Assembly (NCBI GenBank): GCA_024401945.1
Contig: JAKSKC010000050.1
Location: 1-9,443 of the forward strand
DNA from: Bacteroidales bacterium
GTDB lineage: Bacteria > Bacteroidota > Bacteroidia > Bacteroidales > UBA932
Length of the DNA: 9,443 bases
Reading direction: 5' to 3'
Position numbers and translations under genes: made by a program. Under the pieces are notes generated by a model that saw nothing but the letters and a program-made list of their open reading frames with translations, ran no database searches and was not told the DNA's origin. Positions 6,855-9,443 of the stretch are shown piece by piece (positions within the stretch are counted from its first letter, which is position 1; the number at the start of each line of letters is the position of its first letter).

Positions 6855-8112
6855 CGGCCTGAAGGACTTCGGAAAGGGTCGGATGCGCGTGAATCAGCCA
6901 TCCGGCCTTTTTTATGTTCACCCCGAGGGCCACCAGGGTCGCTGCCTCGTGGATGATGTCGGACGCATGCGCGCCCAGGATGTGACATCCGATGATCCTG
7001 CCCCCGCAGTCCGTAAGAAGCTTGCAGCAGCCCTCGGAACAGTCGGAGGCCACAGCCTTCCCGTTTGCACGGTAAAAGGCCTTGTGAGCCTTGAAATCGA
7101 TGCCTGCGGCCTTGCAGTCCTCCTCCGTCATGCCGACGGTGGCAAGTTCCGGCTCCGTGAACACTGCGGCAGGGACTACGGAGAAATCTATCTCATCCTC
7201 CACCCCTGTAATGTCATTGAGGGCCCTGAGTCCCTGGAACGAAGCCACGTGCGCGAGCATCATCCCCCCGGTAACGTCTCCGACAGCGTAGATATCAGGT
7301 ACGGAAGTCCGCATACGACCGTCGACGACTATGCCGCGCGGACCGTATTCCACACCGGCAGCCTCGAGGTTCAGCCCCTCGGTATTGGCCCTGCGTCCGA
7401 CTGCCATCAGGACGCAGTCCGCATCCGCCTGCAGGCTCTCCCCCGCCAGTTGGTACTGCACGCCCAGGACTCCGTCCCCAGACTTTGAGATGCCCGTAAC
7501 CTGAGCTGAAGTAACGATATTGATTCCGGACCTTACAAGGCTTTGTTTCAATCTTTTCGCGATATCGATATCAAAGCGTGGAAGTATGTTTGCGCAATAC
7601 TCGAGGACAGTCACTTCGGAGCCTCTCGCCTTGAATATCCCGGCGAATTCCAAGCCGATGACACCGCCCCCGATAATCACCAGACGGGACGGGGTTTCAG
7701 TCATTTTCAGAAGATCCCCGGACTCTGACGCGAGCTCCGCACCAGGTACAGGGAGCCGGGCTCCCCTGGAACCCGTAGCGATGATTATCCTGTCGGCCTC
7801 CATTACCTCATCCCCCACCTTCACGCTGTGGGCGTCGACAAAGGAAGCCTTCCCGTTCACCACCCTTACCTTCCTGAGCAGGGACGCTATGCCCGTGCGG
7901 AGCTGCTGTACGACCTCATCCTTCCTGGCCACGGCATCCGAAGCGGACAGGGCCTTGGAGTGGATAAGGGCCTTGGTAGGGATACAGCCCTCGTTAAGAC
8001 AGGTTCCGCCAAGCGGTCCGTCAGTCACGAGAGTGACATCCAGTCCCCGGGAAGCGGCTTCTGCCGCAGTCTCGTAGCCTCCGGGGCCGGCACCTATGAC
8101 AATCAGTCTCAT
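6841..8112 (-). CDS. lpdA: Dihydrolipoyl dehydrogenase, L-protein of the glycine cleavage system
   Basis: This flavoprotein reoxidises the dihydrolipoyl arm of GcvH with NAD+. The N-terminal FAD site is IGAGPGGYE (6-14), the redox disulfide is C38/C43 in GGTCLNEGCIPTKAL (35-49), the second nucleotide-binding glycine motif is IIGGGVIGLEFAG (146-158), FAD contact ATGSRG is at 112-117 and IYAVGDVTG at 274-282. The C-terminal catalytic dyad is H410/E415 in HAHPTLSE. At 423 residues it is shorter than the usual roughly 460-475: the stretch after CIPTKAL is compressed (about 50-80) and the tail stops eight residues after the catalytic Glu, yet every catalytic element is present. The start ATG at 8112 shares its A with the gcvPB stop (TGATG), so the two are translationally coupled, assigning this copy to glycine cleavage. 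Its 3' end overlaps trmO by 14 bases. Another flavin disulfide reductase is possible but unlikely given the context. Confidence 0.94.
   Translation of the reverse strand: MRLIVIGAGPGGYETAAEAASRGLDVTLVTDGPLGGTCLNEGCIPTKALIHSKALSASDAVARKDEVVQQLRTGIASLLRKVRVVNGKASFVDAHSVKVGDEVMEADRIIIATGSRGARLPVPGAELASESGDLLKMTETPSRLVIIGGGVIGLEFAGIFKARGSEVTVLEYCANILPRFDIDIAKRLKQSLVRSGINIVTSAQVTGISKSGDGVLGVQYQLAGESLQADADCVLMAVGRRANTEGLNLEAAGVEYGPRGIVVDGRMRTSVPDIYAVGDVTGGMMLAHVASFQGLRALNDITGVEDEIDFSVVPAAVFTEPELATVGMTEEDCKAAGIDFKAHKAFYRANGKAVASDCSEGCCKLLTDCGGRIIGCHILGAHASDIIHEAATLVALGVNIKKAGWLIHAHPTLSEVLQAAIRS
6877..6913 (+). terminator. Intrinsic terminator of the rhamnosidase-trmO operon, inside lpdA
   Basis: GGTCGGATG (6877-6885) pairs with CATCCGGCC (6899-6907) over nine base pairs including one G-U, around a 13-base loop, and is followed directly by six T (6908-6913) then AT. 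Upstream A residues (6873-6875) can extend the stem into the T tract. It lies 23 bases downstream of the trmO stop and has textbook intrinsic-terminator form for the plus strand, although the same DNA encodes the lpdA C-terminus around residues 400-412. Confidence 0.72.
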
Positions 8113-9443
8113 CAGTCTTCATATTTGAGGACAGGCTGCCTTGCGGCAAGCGTCTCGTCCGGTCTTCCGATAGGGGTGTTGTGAGGGGCGAGATGAAGCA
8201 TCTCAGGGTCGCTCTCGGCCTCCTGCGCTATCTTGCGCATAACGTCTATGAAGGCATCGATGGTCTCCACCGACTCCGTCTCCGTAGGCTCGATCATAAT
8301 GGCCTGGTGGAAGAGCAGAGGGAAATATATGGTAGGAGCGTGGAAGCCGTAGTCAAGAAGTCTCTTGGCAACATCCAGGGTGCTGGCCGCACCGCTGGCA
8401 AGACCGTCGAACACGAACTCGTGCTTGCAGACCTGAGGAAGCGGAAGCTTGTAGCAATCCTTGAGTGATTCCTTCACGTAATTGGCTGCAAGGGTGGCGA
8501 GACGGCCCGCCATAAGCAGGTTCTCCTTGCCGAGCATCAGGATGTAAGCATAGGCTTTAAGCATCACGCCGAAATTTCCGTGATAACCTGAAACCTTCAC
8601 ATTATCAAGATATTTAACAAGTTTGTCACATACTCCGACAGGGCCACTTCCAGGACCGCCGCCGCCGTGAGGCGTGCTGAAAGTCTTGTGCAGGTTGAGA
8701 TGCATCACGTCAAAGCCCATATCACCAGGACGGACAACACCCATAAGCGGATTCATATTCGCCCCGTCATAATAGAGCAGTCCTCCGCATCCGTGGACAA
8801 GTTCGGCGATCTGCGCTATATTGCTCTCGAAGAGTCCGAGGGTGTTCGGATTGGTCATCATTATTCCCGCGATGTCCGGTCCGAGCAGAGGCTTCAGCGC
8901 CTCCACGTCAATGAGGCCGTCAGGACCTGATTTCACCTCCACTATCTCGAGTCCGCAAACTGCAGCCGAAGCCGGGTTGGTGCCGTGCGCGCTGTCAGGA
9001 ACGATGATCCTGGTACGGGCGAGGTCTCCCCTCCCGAGGTGATACTCCCTTATGAGCATAAGCCCGGTCAGCTCCCCGTGGGCGCCGGCACAAGGAAGGA
9101 AGGTGAAATGATTCATTCCGGTAATCTCCGCCAGACACGCATCAAGAGACTCGATCACTGCTTCAGCCCCCTTTACGGTCTCCTTTGGCTGGAGCGGATG
9201 AAGTCCAGCGAACATCCCGCCGAGTTCCTCGTTGACCTTGGGGTTGTATTTCATCGTGCAGCTTCCGAGCGGATAGAAGCCCGTGTCCACGCCGAAGTTC
9301 ATCTGACTCAGATTGGTGTAGTGACGGACAACGTCGGGTTCGCTGAGTTCGGGAAGGGCCGGGGCCTTGTCCCTGAGCAGCTTTGCCGGAATATCCGAAG
9401 TGAAGGTTGAAGGAACGGAATCGGCACCGCTGCGAGAGTATGC
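8112..9443 (-). CDS. gcvPB: Glycine dehydrogenase (decarboxylating) subunit 2, 5' end missing
   Basis: This is the PLP-binding C-terminal half of the P-protein, which decarboxylates glycine and passes the aminomethyl group to lipoyl-GcvH. The frame stays open to the right edge, 47 codons beyond the internal Met at 9302, so that Met is not the start; the extra residues begin AYSRSG, comparable with the PGRRAYS region near the GcvPB N-terminus, so only a short piece is missing. Recognisable segments are [19 protein letters not shown] (from 9296 down), [22 protein letters not shown], and the PLP lysine in [17 protein letters not shown] (residue 253 of the visible part). The visible 443 residues match the size of a split GcvPB rather than a full-length fused GcvP of about 950. 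A gcvPA gene would be expected just outside, to the right. The stop overlaps the lpdA start by one base, forming a glycine cleavage operon. Confidence 0.95.
   Translation of the reverse strand, partial: AYSRSGADSVPSTFTSDIPAKLLRDKAPALPELSEPDVVRHYTNLSQMNFGVDTGFYPLGSCTMKYNPKVNEELGGMFAGLHPLQPKETVKGAEAVIESLDACLAEITGMNHFTFLPCAGAHGELTGLMLIREYHLGRGDLARTRIIVPDSAHGTNPASAAVCGLEIVEVKSGPDGLIDVEALKPLLGPDIAGIMMTNPNTLGLFESNIAQIAELVHGCGGLLYYDGANMNPLMGVVRPGDMGFDVMHLNLHKTFSTPHGGGGPGSGPVGVCDKLVKYLDNVKVSGYHGNFGVMLKAYAYILMLGKENLLMAGRLATLAANYVKESLKDCYKLPLPQVCKHEFVFDGLASGAASTLDVAKRLLDYGFHAPTIYFPLLFHQAIMIEPTETESVETIDAFIDVMRKIAQEAESDPEMLHLAPHNTPIGRPDETLAARQPVLKYED

Noticed and set aside
6883..7488. Plus-strand open frame (201 codons) opposite lpdA
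   Set aside because: It lies wholly within the antisense of lpdA, has no family motif, and its start sits inside the trmO terminator hairpin.
8112..9302. gcvPB starting at the internal ATG at 9302
   Set aside because: Coding continues upstream without a stop to the window edge, and those residues (including a VRHYTNLSQ segment) match the expected N-terminal region of GcvPB.

Overview
The window looks like a chromosomal segment from a Bacteroidota bacterium, most likely of the order Bacteroidales. By eye the base composition is GC-rich (roughly mid-50s percent, not computed). The clues are promoter -7 boxes of the TAnnTTTG type, few Shine-Dalgarno sequences, tandem secreted GH78 rhamnosidases, and a two-subunit glycine decarboxylase next to a short dihydrolipoyl dehydrogenase. 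Family-level placement (a GC-rich Rikenellaceae-like or uncultured gut lineage) is only a guess. The window is almost fully coding: the largest non-coding gap is about 80 bases, and I see no tRNA, rRNA, CRISPR array or insertion sequence.

Region 1 (1-2240, minus strand) is a two-gene operon. The upstream gene encodes a 366-residue protein with an intact RelA/SpoT nucleotide pyrophosphokinase domain and an unidentified C-terminal extension. Four bases after its stop begins a protein that fuses a MESH1/SpoT-type HD hydrolase domain to an aminoglycoside-phosphotransferase-like kinase; it runs off the left edge. A stand-alone synthetase coupled to a hydrolase resembles the toxSAS/small alarmone hydrolase toxin-antitoxin pairs, but the kinase fusion is unusual. 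This is the most interesting part of the window.

Region 2 (2241-2319) is a short divergent promoter region with a -7 box facing each way and repeated ACGTAAT/TACG words between them.

Region 3 (2320-6854, plus strand) is a three-gene operon: two secreted GH78-type alpha-L-rhamnosidases of different architecture, then trmO, a tRNA methyltransferase that overlaps the second rhamnosidase by four bases. The glycosidases would release rhamnose from plant or bacterial glycans; trmO is a housekeeping gene that appears to share their transcript.

Region 4 (6841-9443, minus strand) is the end of a glycine cleavage operon: gcvPB (truncated at the right edge) and lpdA, overlapping by one base. trmO and lpdA converge and overlap by 14 bases. 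Two hairpins near this junction suggest that the terminator of each operon lies inside the last coding sequence of the other.
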